A DNA stretch of 64,000 bases from Paracoccus salsus (GTDB lineage Bacteria > Pseudomonadota > Alphaproteobacteria > Rhodobacterales > Rhodobacteraceae): positions 124,001-188,000 of the forward strand of contig NZ_JAKGGD010000007.1 in the NCBI RefSeq assembly GCF_021556615.1, written 5' to 3'. Made by a program: the position numbers and the translations under genes. This document shows, in pieces, positions 8,909-17,168 of this stretch (the first letter of the stretch is position 1; every line of letters starts with the position of its first letter). Under the pieces are notes generated by a model. It ran no database searches. It saw nothing but the letters and a program-made list of their open reading frames with translations, and was not told where the DNA came from.

Positions 8909-9832
8909 TCAGGCGGGGTTCGTCATCGCGATCGCGATTTCGGCCGCCAGCCGCGCGTTGTTCAGCACCAGCGCGATGTTCGAGGTCAGCGACTTGCCGC
9001 CGGTCAGATGGAAGATCTGTTGCAGCAGGAAGGGAGTCACGGATTTCGCCGCGATGCCCTGCTGTTCGGCCTCGTCCAGCGCGCGCAGGATCACCGGCAG
9101 GATCTGGGACTGGGTGATCTCGTCGGCTTCGGGGATCGGGTTGGCGACCAGCTGGCCACCCGGAAGCCCCAGCCGCGCGCGCATCCGGGCCGCGGCGGCG
9201 ATCTCGGCGGGGCTGTCCATGCGAAGCGGGGCCGGGATGCCGCTGCTGCGCGACCAGAAGGCCGGCAACTCGTCCTGGCCATAGGCGATCACCGGCACCC
9301 CCAGCGTTTCCAGAACCTCCCACGTCTTGGGCAGGTCGAGGATCGCCTTGGCACCCGCCGCGACCACGGTGACGGGGGTCTGCGCCAGTTCCTGCAGATC
9401 GGCCGAGATGTCGAAGCTGTGCTCGGCGCCGCGGTGCACGCCGCCGATCCCGCCGGTGGCGAACACCCGGATGCCTGCCAGATGCGCGCAGATCATGGTG
9501 GCGGCGACGGTCGTCGCGCCGGTGCGGCCGTTCGCCAGGCAGACCGCCAGATCGGCGCGGCTGAGCTTCATCACCTCATCGGGCGGGGTGCGGGCCAGTT
9601 GGTGCAGGCTGTCATCGGTCAGGCCGACATGGATCCGGCCCCCCATCACGGCAAGGGCCGCGGGCGTCGCGCCGATGACGCGGATCACCTCTTCGACCTC
9701 TCGGGCCATGTCCAGATTCTGCGGATAGGGCATGCCGTGGGTGATGATCGTGGATTCCAGCGCAACAACGGGGCGGTCCTCCGCCAGCGCCTCGGCGACC
9801 TCGGGAGAGTACAGCAGGGGGGCATCGGTCAT
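8909..9832 (-). CDS. psuG: Pseudouridine-5'-phosphate glycosidase
   Basis: 307 residues, the normal length. It reversibly splits pseudouridine 5'-phosphate to uracil and ribose 5-phosphate. Family strings seen: ALESTIITHGMPYP near the N-terminus (catalytic Glu), VGLTDDSLHQLA, KLSRADLA, the ATGGIGGVHRGAEHSFDISADL block with metal-binding Asp, and the C-terminal NPIPEADE. ATG 9832 follows AAAGGA; the open frame extends 15 residues further but without a ribosome site. It is the last gene of a regulator-kinase-glycosidase set, which matches the pseudouridine catabolic pathway (the kinase makes the substrate of this enzyme). Confidence 0.93.
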   Translation of the reverse strand: MTDAPLLYSPEVAEALAEDRPVVALESTIITHGMPYPQNLDMAREVEEVIRVIGATPAALAVMGGRIHVGLTDDSLHQLARTPPDEVMKLSRADLAVCLANGRTGATTVAATMICAHLAGIRVFATGGIGGVHRGAEHSFDISADLQELAQTPVTVVAAGAKAILDLPKTWEVLETLGVPVIAYGQDELPAFWSRSSGIPAPLRMDSPAEIAAAARMRARLGLPGGQLVANPIPEADEITQSQILPVILRALDEAEQQGIAAKSVTPFLLQQIFHLTGGKSLTSNIALVLNNARLAAEIAIAMTNPA

Positions 9833-9895
9833 CGCGGGGGTCCTTTGGTCCAGAGCGTTCGAGAGAAGGGGCGTCAAGCGGATGACAGGCAGCGC

Positions 9896-10777
9896 CTAGG
9901 GCATGTCGCGGCCCGACACATGCGCGGCCGAGGCCTCGACGGCCTGGCGCAGCGCCGCGTCGCGCGGCCGGTTCGCGATCCCGGCCGCCAGATGCGCGGC
10001 CAGGAAGCAGTCGCCCGCGCCGGTCACCCGTGCGACCGCGACGGACGGCGGGGCGGCGATCAGCGTCGGGCCGTTCGCGATCGCCTCGGCCGCCGGATGG
10101 GGGCCGTCGGTGACCAGAACCCGTGCGGCACCGCGGGCCACCACCGCCTCGGCGGCGCTGGCCGCGTCGGGGCAGGCGCGACCGGCCAGGATCTCGGCCT
10201 CCAGCCGGTTCAGGTAAAAGCAGCCGCGCCGCGCGGCGATCAGGGGTTCCAGCCGCTCTGCCTTGCCGGGGCTTGCCGGCACCAGCCGCAGATCGGCAGC
10301 GCCCAGACGCGCATCGCGGACGATCGCGGCCAGCAGATCCTCGGTCACGTTCCCATCCAGCACGACCGGGCCGGTCCAGCCGGCCAGATCATCGTCCAGC
10401 GGCGCAAGGATCGTCGCGCCGGCCGCTTCGAGGCCATGGGCATCGGCGATGGCCGCGATCAGCCCCTGGCTGTCCTCGATTCCCATGTAGCAATCCGTGG
10501 GCAGGCCGCCATCGCGGGTCAGCCACCGGGTCAGCACGCCGAGCCGTTCGGCTTCGGCCACCAGCGCCGCGCCCTCGGGATCGCGGCCGACGGCGGACAG
10601 CACGGCCGGGGCAAGACCCCAGCGGGCCAGCGCGACCGCGACGTTCAACGCGACGCCGCCTGGCATGTGACGGATCCGGCCCGGCACGTCCGCGCCGGGC
10701 GCCATCCGGCGCGGGGCGCGACCGATCACGTCCCACAGCATCGCGCCGATGCACAGGATGTCGGGGCGCGTGCTCAT
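9896..10777 (-). CDS. psuK: PfkB-family kinase, probably pseudouridine kinase
   Basis: 293 residues. PfkB signatures: the N-terminal GGVALNVAVALARWG block and C-terminal VTGAGDCFLAAHLA, which holds the catalytic Asp and anion hole. The reaction inferred from context is ATP-dependent 5'-phosphorylation of pseudouridine, because psuG lies 63 bases downstream in the same direction. The ATG overlaps the stop of the upstream ArsR-type gene (10774-10777, ATGA), so the two are translationally coupled. An upstream in-frame ATG at 10789 is possible but loses the exact overlap. The kinase family is certain; the substrate is inferred from the neighbour. Confidence 0.86.
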   Translation of the reverse strand: MSTRPDILCIGAMLWDVIGRAPRRMAPGADVPGRIRHMPGGVALNVAVALARWGLAPAVLSAVGRDPEGAALVAEAERLGVLTRWLTRDGGLPTDCYMGIEDSQGLIAAIADAHGLEAAGATILAPLDDDLAGWTGPVVLDGNVTEDLLAAIVRDARLGAADLRLVPASPGKAERLEPLIAARRGCFYLNRLEAEILAGRACPDAASAAEAVVARGAARVLVTDGPHPAAEAIANGPTLIAAPPSVAVARVTGAGDCFLAAHLAAGIANRPRDAALRQAVEASAAHVSGRDMP

Positions 10778-11121
10778 TCCGGGGTCCATTCCTTCAGCTC
10801 CGTTTCCAGGAAACGCTCGAACGCATCCAGATCCACCGGGTCGAACTGTCCGAAGCCCTGCATCCAGACCGAGGCCGTTCGCATCCCCTGGGGGTCCAGC
10901 TTGCACCAGGTGATCCGGCCGCGGCGTTCCTGCCGGATCAGCCCGGCCGCCGCAAGCACCGCCAGATGCTTCGAGATCGCGGCAAGGCTCATCGCGAAAG
11001 GCTGGGCGACGTCGCTGACCGCCATGTCGTCTTCCAGCAGCATCGACAGCACACGCCGCCGCGTCGGGTCGGCAAGCGCGGCGAAAATCAGGTCCAGCCC
11101 GTCATGCACGGGGGCGGTCAT
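10774..11121 (-). CDS. ArsR-family winged-helix transcriptional regulator
   Basis: 115 residues. The helix-turn-helix is visible: LADPTRRRVLSMLLED, then SDVAQPFAMSLAAISKHLAVLAAAGLIRQERRGR, with the beta-wing KLDPQG. It lacks the metal-binding ELCVCDL motif, so it belongs to the non-metal ArsR branch, not an arsenic sensor. First gene of the psuK-psuG operon (ATGA overlap with psuK), so it probably represses that operon and itself. ATG 11121 was chosen from family length; an extended frame starts 20 residues earlier but would cover the region just before the operator. A palindrome typical of this regulator class lies ~55 bases upstream. Confidence 0.87.
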   Translation of the reverse strand: MTAPVHDGLDLIFAALADPTRRRVLSMLLEDDMAVSDVAQPFAMSLAAISKHLAVLAAAGLIRQERRGRITWCKLDPQGMRTASVWMQGFGQFDPVDLDAFERFLETELKEWTPE

Positions 11122-11176
11122 GGCGGTGGACAGCGGGGGGGCATGGCGGGATCCGGATGCGCAGGGTCTGGGAAAG

Positions 11177-11194
11177 CTCAACTTGCCGGTTGAG
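11177..11194. promoter_or_regulatory. Palindromic operator candidate for the ArsR-type repressor
   Basis: CTCAAC - 6 bases - GTTGAG is a perfect inverted repeat (11177-11182 / 11189-11194) upstream of the arsR-psuK-psuG operon. Non-metal ArsR repressors commonly bind CAAC-n6-8-GTTG type palindromes, so autoregulation is the likely role. Inference; not tested. Confidence 0.55.
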
Positions 11195-11292
11195 TATTGA
11201 TCGGGAGCGAACCGGATTGCAACCCGGAGGCCGGAATCGGGCGCGAGGGAAAGTGACGGAATATCAATATGCTATGCGCGTCCCTCTGTTGC

Positions 11293-11321
11293 TTGACTTG
11301 GGAGGCGATCCACCCTAGACA
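11293..11321 (+). promoter_or_regulatory. Candidate promoter of the ATP synthase F0 operon
   Basis: TTGACT (11293-11298), exactly 17 bases, TAGACA (11316-11321), 30 bases before the ATG of atpI. The best promoter-like sequence in this divergent intergenic region. Confidence 0.55.
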
Positions 11322-11351
11322 CCCCATCGAGCGATAACGGGGGCGTGAGAG

Positions 11352-11699
11352 ATGGCCGAGAGGCCCCGGAGCGGCGAAGACAGGGATGCGGATGCCTCCC
11401 GTCTGAGCGATCTGGAGGCGCGACTGGCCAGGTTGACGCCCAAGCCGAAGGCCAAGGGCCCGATGGCGGGCCATGACCAGGCGCATCTGGCATGGCGGAT
11501 GGTGATCGAGATCGTGGCCGGCATCGGGATCGGCTTCGGGATCGGTTTCGGTTTGGATCATCTGTTCGGCACCACGCCGTTCCTGATGATCCTGTTCTTA
11601 TTCCTCGGCTTCGCGGCCGGTATCAAGGTGATGATGCGGACCGCGGCCGAACTTGGCAGAACCCCCGGCAAGCCGCCGGGAACGGATGAGAGGGATTGA
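11352..11699 (+). CDS. atpI: F0F1 ATP synthase subunit I
   Basis: 115 residues, two transmembrane segments in the C-terminal half ([20 protein letters not shown] and [19 protein letters not shown]) after a charged N-terminus ([12 protein letters not shown]). AtpI proteins help assemble or stabilise the c-ring and Mg2+ supply of the membrane sector. First gene of the F0 operon; its TGA (11697-11699) lies 2 bases before the GTG of atpB. The glycine-rich first helix is typical of the AtpI/Na-Mg family in alphaproteobacteria. Confidence 0.9.
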   Translation: MAERPRSGEDRDADASRLSDLEARLARLTPKPKAKGPMAGHDQAHLAWRMVIEIVAGIGIGFGIGFGLDHLFGTTPFLMILFLFLGFAAGIKVMMRTAAELGRTPGKPPGTDERD

Positions 11700-11701
11700 T
11701 C

Positions 11702-12457
11702 GTGGCGACCGAAGCGCAAGGTGAAGAAGCCGGCCTGGCCTTCCACCCGATGGACCAGTTTCTCGTCAAGCCGCTGTTCGGCGACGGGCCGGTCCACTGG
11801 TACACCCCCACGAATGTCACGCTGTGGCTGTTCATCATCGTGATCGCCATTACCGCCTTGCTGGTCATGGGCACCCGCGGACGTGCGATCGTGCCGAACC
11901 GCGTCCAGTCCATCGCCGAGCTTGCCTATGGCATGATCCACAAGATGGTCGAGGATGTCGTCGGCAAGGACGGGCTGAAATATTTCCCCTACATCATGAC
12001 GCTGTTCATGTTCATCGTGTTCGCCAACATGCTGGGTCTGCTGCCCAAGGCCTTTACCGTCACCTCGCATATCGCGGTGACAGGGGTTCTCGCGATGGCG
12101 GTGTTCCTCAGCGTGACGGTGCTGGGTTTCGTCAAGAACGGCACGCATTTCCTGGGGCTGTTCTGGGTCACGTCGGCGCCGCTGGTGCTGCGGCCGGTGC
12201 TGGCGATCATCGAGGTGATTTCCTACTTCGTGCGCCCGGTCAGCCATTCCATTCGTCTTGCCGGCAACATGATGGCAGGCCACGCGGTCATCAAGGTGTT
12301 CGCAGGCTTTGCCGCGATCGCGGTGATCTCGCCCGTGTCGATCCTGGCCGTGACGGCCATGTACGGGCTGGAGGTGCTGGTCGCCTTCATCCAGGCCTAT
12401 GTGTTCACGATCCTGACCTGCGTCTATCTGAAGGACGCGCTGCATCCGGGCCACTAG
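11702..12457 (+). CDS. atpB: F0F1 ATP synthase subunit a
   Basis: 251 residues with five or six membrane helices. It forms the proton half-channels next to the c-ring. The essential Arg is in [14 protein letters not shown] (residue ~185), with Glu, Asn and His of the channel nearby, and the final helices ([24 protein letters not shown]) are typical. Start is GTG 11702, with GAGAGGG upstream and 2 bases after the atpI stop; the in-frame TTG at 11696 lies inside atpI. The alphaproteobacterial order I-a-c-b'-b is followed, with the F1 genes elsewhere. Confidence 0.95.
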   Translation: MATEAQGEEAGLAFHPMDQFLVKPLFGDGPVHWYTPTNVTLWLFIIVIAITALLVMGTRGRAIVPNRVQSIAELAYGMIHKMVEDVVGKDGLKYFPYIMTLFMFIVFANMLGLLPKAFTVTSHIAVTGVLAMAVFLSVTVLGFVKNGTHFLGLFWVTSAPLVLRPVLAIIEVISYFVRPVSHSIRLAGNMMAGHAVIKVFAGFAAIAVISPVSILAVTAMYGLEVLVAFIQAYVFTILTCVYLKDALHPGH

Positions 12458-12521
12458 GCGCCGCGCATCAGGGTTCCGCTTCAATCAGAATTCAAATCTT
12501 CCAACCGCAAGGAGTATCATC

Positions 12522-12758
12522 ATGGAAGGGAATATCGCCGAACTGGGTCAGTACATCGGTGCCGGTCTGGCTGCCATCGGTTCTGGCGCCGCCGCAGTCG
12601 GTGTGGGCAACGTTGCCGGCAACTTCCTGTCGGGCGCGCTGCGCAACCCGTCGGCAGCAGCCGGTCAGACCGCCACGCTGTTCATCGGCATCGCCTTCGC
12701 GGAAGCTCTGGGGATCTTCGCGTTCCTCGTCGCGCTTCTGCTGATGTTCGCGGTCTGA
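12522..12758 (+). CDS. atpE: F0F1 ATP synthase subunit c
   Basis: 78 residues forming the two-helix hairpin of the proton-driven rotor ring. Helix 1 carries the packed GxGxGxG-like glycines ([18 protein letters not shown]), the polar loop RNPS follows, and helix 2 holds the proton-carrying Glu in FAEALG (~residue 61). Preceded by AAGGAG at correct spacing. A stem-loop lies just after the stop codon, probably helping the high expression needed for a multicopy subunit. Glu, not a Na+-type ligand set, is consistent with a proton ring. Confidence 0.96.
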   Translation: MEGNIAELGQYIGAGLAAIGSGAAAVGVGNVAGNFLSGALRNPSAAAGQTATLFIGIAFAEALGIFAFLVALLLMFAV

Positions 12759-12759
12759 T

Positions 12760-12784
12760 CCACCCCATCCTTGCGGCGGGGTGG
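12760..12784 (+). promoter_or_regulatory. Stem-loop right after atpE
   Basis: CCACCCC (12760-12766) pairs with GGGGTGG (12778-12784) around an 11-base loop. It begins 2 bases after the atpE stop and has no T-run, so it is more likely an mRNA-stabilising or processing hairpin than a terminator. Confidence 0.5.
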
Positions 12785-12838
12785 GGGCGCAACGCGCGTT
12801 CCCGCCCCTTCGTGACCTTAAAGGCCAAGGGGTAGGAT

Positions 12839-13468
12839 ATGTTCAGCCTGTTGCAAGAGGCCGCCACCACCGCGGCCGAACATTCTGAAGACGCCGCCGA
12901 GCTGGTGTCGCAGCACGGTGAGACCGCCGCGCATGAAGCCGAGGCGGCAGCGCACGCGGCCGAGGGCGCAACCGGCATGCCGCAGCTTGATTTCAGCACG
13001 TTCCCGAACCAGATCTTCTGGCTCGTGGTCGCGCTGGGGCTGCTGTACTGGGTGCTGTCGCGGATCGCGCTGCCCCGGATCGCCGCGGTCATTTCGGACC
13101 GTCAGGGTGCCATCACCGGCGATCTGATGGCTGCCGAGGAATTCAAGCGCAAGGCGCGCGAGGCCGAGGCGGCCTATGACAAGGCGCTGGCGGACGCGCG
13201 CAGCGAGGCACAGAAGATCGTCGCCGCCAACCGTGCCGAGATCCAGAAGGATCTGGATGCCGCGATCGCGCATGCCGATGCCGAGATCGCCGCGCGCACG
13301 GCGGAATCGGAAAAGCGCATCGCCGAGATTCGCGATTCGGCCGCGACGGACGCCCGCGAGGTCGCCCGTGACGTGACCGCCGAACTGGTCCGCAGCTTTG
13401 GCGGGAGCGTCGACGAGAATGCGCTCGACAAGGCAGTGGACAGCCGCATCAAGGGGGCCGTGCAATGA
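12839..13468 (+). CDS. atpX: F0F1 ATP synthase subunit b'
   Basis: 209 residues: an Ala/Glu/His-rich N-terminal extension (~1-45), one membrane helix (QIFWLVVALGLLYWVLSRIALP, ~57-78), then a long Ala/Lys/Glu coiled coil to the end. This is the b' form found in phototrophic and related alphaproteobacteria, pairing with subunit b as the peripheral stalk that holds F1 against rotation. Its last codons overlap the ATG of atpF (13465-13468). The long N-terminal extension before the membrane helix is typical for Rhodobacterales b' proteins. Confidence 0.92.
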   Translation: MFSLLQEAATTAAEHSEDAAELVSQHGETAAHEAEAAAHAAEGATGMPQLDFSTFPNQIFWLVVALGLLYWVLSRIALPRIAAVISDRQGAITGDLMAAEEFKRKAREAEAAYDKALADARSEAQKIVAANRAEIQKDLDAAIAHADAEIAARTAESEKRIAEIRDSAATDAREVARDVTAELVRSFGGSVDENALDKAVDSRIKGAVQ

Positions 13469-14025
13469 CAAGACTGAGTGCCATCGCGCTGATCGCGCTG
13501 AGTGCCGGCCCCGCAGCTGCGGCCACCGGCCCGTTCTTCTCGCTGCGCAACACCGATTTCATCGTGCTGCTGGCCTTCCTTCTGTTCGTCGGCATCCTTG
13601 TCTACTACAAGGTGCCCACGATCATCGGCTCGCTGCTGGACAAGCGCGCCGACGGCATCCGCAAGGATCTGGACGAGGCTCGCCGTCTGCGCGAGGAAGC
13701 GCAGGAAATCTATGCCAGCTTCGAGCGGCGCCAGCGCGAGGTGAAGGGTCAGGCGGACGAGATCGTCGCCAATGCCAAGCGCGAGGCCGATGCGCAGGCC
13801 ACCAAGGCGAAGGAGGATCTGAAGCGCTCGATCGAGCGTCGCCTTCAGGGCGCCGAGGACCAGATCGCCAGCGCCGAGAAGGACGCCGTTCGCGCCGTGC
13901 GCGATCAGGCCGTCAGGGCCGCGGTCGGAGCCGCGTCCGAACTGCTGGCAGGTCAGGTGCAGGCCGGCAACCGCTCGGCGGGGATCGACGACGCCATCGA
14001 AGACGTGGCGCGCCTTCTGAACTGA
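13465..14025 (+). CDS. atpF: F0F1 ATP synthase subunit b
   Basis: 186 residues. A short hydrophobic N-terminus (LIALSAGPAAAATG) looks like a signal-like segment, followed by the single membrane helix (DFIVLLAFLLFVGILVYYKVP) and a long charged coiled coil (DEARRLREEAQEIYASFERRQREVKGQ). With b' it forms the peripheral stalk. It overlaps the b' gene by ATGA, showing tight coupling and near-equal expression. Last gene of the operon; a strong intrinsic terminator starts 52 bases after the stop. Confidence 0.93.
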   Translation: MTRLSAIALIALSAGPAAAATGPFFSLRNTDFIVLLAFLLFVGILVYYKVPTIIGSLLDKRADGIRKDLDEARRLREEAQEIYASFERRQREVKGQADEIVANAKREADAQATKAKEDLKRSIERRLQGAEDQIASAEKDAVRAVRDQAVRAAVGAASELLAGQVQAGNRSAGIDDAIEDVARLLN

Positions 14026-14076
14026 GAAAACCGCCCGTCATCGACGGAGCACCGGTTTCAACGAGGGACATGAGGG

Positions 14077-14107
14077 ACCCCCGGCCATCCAGGCCGGGGG
14101 TTCTTTC
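14077..14107 (+). terminator. Intrinsic terminator after the F0 operon
   Basis: A perfect 9-bp stem, CCCCCGGCC (14078-14086) with GGCCGGGGG (14092-14100), loop of 5, extended by an A-T pair and followed by TTCTTTC. It ends the atpIBE-b'-b transcript. Confidence 0.8.
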
Positions 14108-14394
14108 ATGCGGCATGATCGTCTGCTCGCGCGCATGAAAGGTCTTGGTCGGCAGCAGGACTGCCGCGCAGGAAAGGACAAGGCGACCGGCATGGATGGC
14201 GCATCGCGGCGCCGATCTGCCCTGGGGAACCCGTAGCCTGTCGCTGACGTCTTCGGGCAGGAAAACTGCTGTGGTCATCCGGAATCGGCACCGTGACGTT
14301 GCGTCAGTTCCGGCGAGCCGGATTCGGTTTGCCGCGTACCCGCCCCTTGCCGGGAAACGCGGCGAGTCTTGTCGATGCGGCCGCAAACGCAGAA

Positions 14395-14416
14395 GGGGCC
14401 GACTTGCGTCGGCCCC
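14395..14416 (-). terminator. Intrinsic terminator after the OmpA-like lipoprotein gene
   Basis: GGGGCCGAC (14395-14403) / GTCGGCCCC (14408-14416), loop of 4. On the minus strand it is followed by TTCTGCGTTT and sits 21 bases past the stop of the minus-strand gene at 14438. Confidence 0.7.
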
Positions 14417-14437
14417 CTTGCCCCGTTCGTGATCCGC

Positions 14438-15109
14438 TCAGCGCGTCGGGCGGATGAGAATCTCGACCCGGCGGTTCTGCGCGCGTCCGGACTCGGTCGC
14501 ATTCGAGGCGACCGGCTGTGTGGCGCCGCGACCCACCGCGACGAGGCGCGCGGAGGAAACGCCGGCCGCCGCCAGGATGCCAGCGACCGACTGCGCGCGG
14601 CGCTGCGACAGGTCCTGATTGTAGGCGGCGGTGCCGGTGCTGTCGGTATGGCCGATCACCTCGACGCGGCTGTTCGGATACTGGTTCAGGTTGCGCGCGA
14701 CGGCATAGAGGTCGTTCTGCGCCACGCCCGAGACGGCGGCCGAGTTGGTCGCGAACAGGACGCCTTCGGGCAGGATGACCTGAAGATACGAGCCGCGATT
14801 GACGATCTGGACGTTCGGGTTCTGCACCGCCTGTTCCAGCGCGGCAGCCTGCCGGTCGAGAATATTGCCGGCGACCGCACCGACCGCGGCGCCAACGATG
14901 GCGCCCTTGGCCGCGTCCCGGCCCTGGTTGTTCTTGTCATCATCGCGCGTCGCGCCCAGTACCGCGCCGATCGTGGCGCCGGCCAGCGCGCCCTGCTGGG
15001 TCCGGCTCATGCCGGTCGCGGTCCCGTTCGCGTTCATCGAGGGATCGGTGCAGGCCCCGAGGGCGATCAGCCCGGATGCCGCGGCGATGGTGCTCAGACG
15101 GAAGTTCAT
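14438..15109 (-). CDS. OmpA-family outer membrane lipoprotein (YiaD-like)
   Basis: 223 residues. A signal peptide ends in a lipobox (IALGACTDPS). A glycine-rich double hairpin follows (ATIGAVLGAT, AAKGAIVGAAVGAVAGNILD), as in the glycine-zipper YMGG/Gly_zipper region, then the OmpA C-terminal peptidoglycan-binding domain (VEVIGHTDSTGTAAYNQDLSQRRAQSVAGIL, and NRRVEILI at the end) with the Asp/Arg that hold diaminopimelate. It links the outer membrane to the wall. Single gene with AGGGGAG before ATG 15109 and a terminator behind. The divergent neighbour is nth. Confidence 0.9.
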   Translation of the reverse strand: MNFRLSTIAAASGLIALGACTDPSMNANGTATGMSRTQQGALAGATIGAVLGATRDDDKNNQGRDAAKGAIVGAAVGAVAGNILDRQAAALEQAVQNPNVQIVNRGSYLQVILPEGVLFATNSAAVSGVAQNDLYAVARNLNQYPNSRVEVIGHTDSTGTAAYNQDLSQRRAQSVAGILAAAGVSSARLVAVGRGATQPVASNATESGRAQNRRVEILIRPTR

Positions 15110-15326
15110 CTTTCTCCCCTTCCTGTTTGTTCCTGCGGCGCCGGTGGCGCCGCGCCTGGGAAACGAACCCGTTCCCGGGTCACGTCTCCAATATGTCGCA
15201 ACCTGCCCCGGTTCCCGCGGAAAGGAAAGCCGTGCCGGGCTGAAAGTCGCTGACGGCCCGTCACGATCAGGCGACGGGACGGGCGGACTTGCATTGCCGC
15301 GCGACGGCGGTCAAAAGGCGATCGTC

Positions 15327-15989
15327 ATGGCCCAGACCCGTCGCATCCCGTCCGCACTGCCATTCACCGATCAGGTCGCGCTCTTTTCGCGACTGGCCGA
15401 GGCCAATCCCGCGCCCCGGACCGAACTGAATTTCCTCAATCCCTACACGCTGCTTGTCGCCGTCGCGCTGTCGGCGCAGGCGACCGACACGGGCGTGAAC
15501 AGGGCCACGAGAGAGTTGTTCGCGCTGGCCGACACGCCGCAGAAGATGCTGGATCTGGGGCTTGAAGCCGTCACAAGGCATATCCAGACCATCGGGCTCT
15601 ATCGCCAGAAGGCCAGGAACGTGATCGCCCTGTCGCGGCTTTTGGTGGACGAATACGGCGGTGAGGTGCCCGACAGCCGTGCTGCGCTGATGGGCCTGCC
15701 CGGTGTCGGGCGCAAGACCGCCAACGTGGTGCTGAACTGCGCCTTCGGGCATGCCAGCCAGGCCGTGGACACGCATATCTTCCGGGTCGGCAACCGCACG
15801 CGGATTGCACCTGGCCGCGACGTGGAAGCGGTCGAGCGCGCGATCGAGGACAATGTGCCCGTCCGGTTCCAGAGCCATGCCCATCACTGGCTGATCCTGC
15901 ATGGCCGCTACATCTGCCAGGCGCGGCGTCCGCGCTGCGGGGTCTGCATCATCCGCGACCTGTGCCCCTATGAGGAGAAGACCCAATGA
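15327..15989 (+). CDS. nth: Endonuclease III
   Basis: 220 residues. DNA glycosylase/AP lyase that removes oxidised pyrimidines. The helix-hairpin-helix LPGVGRKTANVVLN carries the catalytic Lys (~130), and Asp ~148 lies in QAVDTHIFR. The C-terminal [4Fe-4S] ligands are present with the classical C-x6-C-x2-C-x5-C spacing (~197, 204, 207, 213). Start ATG 15327 gives the usual length; the long open frame upstream overlaps the divergent ompA-like gene region and is not family-like. Its stop overlaps the next gene (ATGA, 15986-15989), so the kinase is co-transcribed. Confidence 0.95.
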   Translation: MAQTRRIPSALPFTDQVALFSRLAEANPAPRTELNFLNPYTLLVAVALSAQATDTGVNRATRELFALADTPQKMLDLGLEAVTRHIQTIGLYRQKARNVIALSRLLVDEYGGEVPDSRAALMGLPGVGRKTANVVLNCAFGHASQAVDTHIFRVGNRTRIAPGRDVEAVERAIEDNVPVRFQSHAHHWLILHGRYICQARRPRCGVCIIRDLCPYEEKTQ

Positions 15990-16999
15990 CCACCCCCTAT
16001 GTGATCGGCATCGGCAACGCTGTCATGGACGTCATCTCGCCCATCGACGACGCCGGCCTGACGGCGCTGGGGGTGCAAAAGGGGATCATGCAGCTGGTCG
16101 AACGCGAGCGGTCGGACTGTCTGATGGCCGCGCAGGCCGGCGATCAGCGGCCGGGACGCGCGCAGGCCCGTCTGGTTCCGGGCGGCTCGGTCGCGAACAC
16201 GCTGGCCGGCATTGGCGCGCTGGGGCTGAAGACCGCGTTCATCGGCCGGGTGGCCGAGGACGCGCTGGGGCTGTCCTATGCCGAACAGACCGAGGCGGCC
16301 GGCACGGTCTTTGTCAACCCGCCGGTGGCCGGCGAGCAGTTGCCGACCTCGCGCAGCATCATCCTTGTGACGCCCGACGGCGAACGGTCGATGAGCACCT
16401 ATCTGGGAATATCGGCGGAACTGGGACCGGACGATGTCAATCCGTCCGTGTTTCAGGGATCCGGCTGGCTGTTCCTGGAAGGCTACCTGTTCGACAAGCC
16501 GAAGGGCAAGGACGCGTTCCTGAAGGCCGCGCGCTGTTGTCACGAGGCGGGCGGGCAGGCCGGCATCGCGCTTTCCGACCCGTTCTGCGTCGATCGCCAC
16601 CGCGAGGACTTCCGGCGTCTGGTGGCCGGCCCGATGGATTACGTCATCGGCAATGTCCATGAGTGGTCGTCGCTCTATCAGACCGAGGATCTGGAAACGG
16701 CGCTGGCCTTGGCGCACGCGGATTGCGGCACGGTGATCTGCACCCGCTCGGGCGAGGACGCGATCCTGATCCGCGACGGGCAGCGGGTCACGGTGCCGGT
16801 CCACAGGATCGTGCCGGTGGATGCGACCGGGGCGGGCGACCAGTTCGCGGCCGGCTTGATCCATGGCCTGGCGCTGGGTCTGCCGCTTGATGTCGCCGGC
16901 CGGATGGGCTGCATCGCGGCGGCCGAGGTGATCGGCCATGTCGGGCCGCGTCCCGAACGCGATATCCGGGCCGATTTCCGGGCGGAAGGACTGATCTGA
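15986..16999 (+). CDS. PfkB-family carbohydrate/nucleoside kinase (adenosine kinase-like)
   Basis: 337 residues. The N-terminal IGIGNAVMDVISP and PGGSVANTLAGIGALG (sugar-binding block) and C-terminal DATGAGDQFAAGLIHGL (catalytic Asp, anion hole) are intact. The length and the start resemble the adenosine kinase/ribokinase branch common behind nth in Rhodobacterales. Likely reaction: ATP-dependent phosphorylation of a nucleoside or sugar in the cytoplasm. Its ATG overlaps the nth stop. This is a different subfamily from the psuK-type kinase at 9896. Substrate assignment is tentative. Confidence 0.88.
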   Translation: MTTPYVIGIGNAVMDVISPIDDAGLTALGVQKGIMQLVERERSDCLMAAQAGDQRPGRAQARLVPGGSVANTLAGIGALGLKTAFIGRVAEDALGLSYAEQTEAAGTVFVNPPVAGEQLPTSRSIILVTPDGERSMSTYLGISAELGPDDVNPSVFQGSGWLFLEGYLFDKPKGKDAFLKAARCCHEAGGQAGIALSDPFCVDRHREDFRRLVAGPMDYVIGNVHEWSSLYQTEDLETALALAHADCGTVICTRSGEDAILIRDGQRVTVPVHRIVPVDATGAGDQFAAGLIHGLALGLPLDVAGRMGCIAAAEVIGHVGPRPERDIRADFRAEGLI

Positions 17000-17015
17000 A
17001 GGAACGCAGAGATTG

Positions 17016-17053
17016 CCGAACGGGCCGGTTTCCGGGCCGGTGGCACCGTTCGG
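17016..17053 (+). terminator. Possible weak terminator after the nth-kinase operon
   Basis: CCGAACGG (17016-17023) can pair with CCGTTCGG (17046-17053), with G/C-rich pairs possible inside. A short T-rich stretch (CCTTTTGC) follows. The long loop makes it uncertain. Confidence 0.35.
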
Positions 17054-17168
17054 ACCCTTGCCTTTTGCGCTGGACGCAAAACCCGCTTTCGGGGTATTGG
17101 TGCAGCAGATCAATTGGTCTTTTTGGTGGCTCGCCTGCTTGTTCGAGCGCCTGATCTGTTAGGAGTGG

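Noticed and set aside
9896..11561. Long plus-strand frames opposite the psuK/arsR genes
   Set aside because: Arg/Gly/Pro-rich shadows; the minus-strand genes have overlaps, motifs and ribosome sites.
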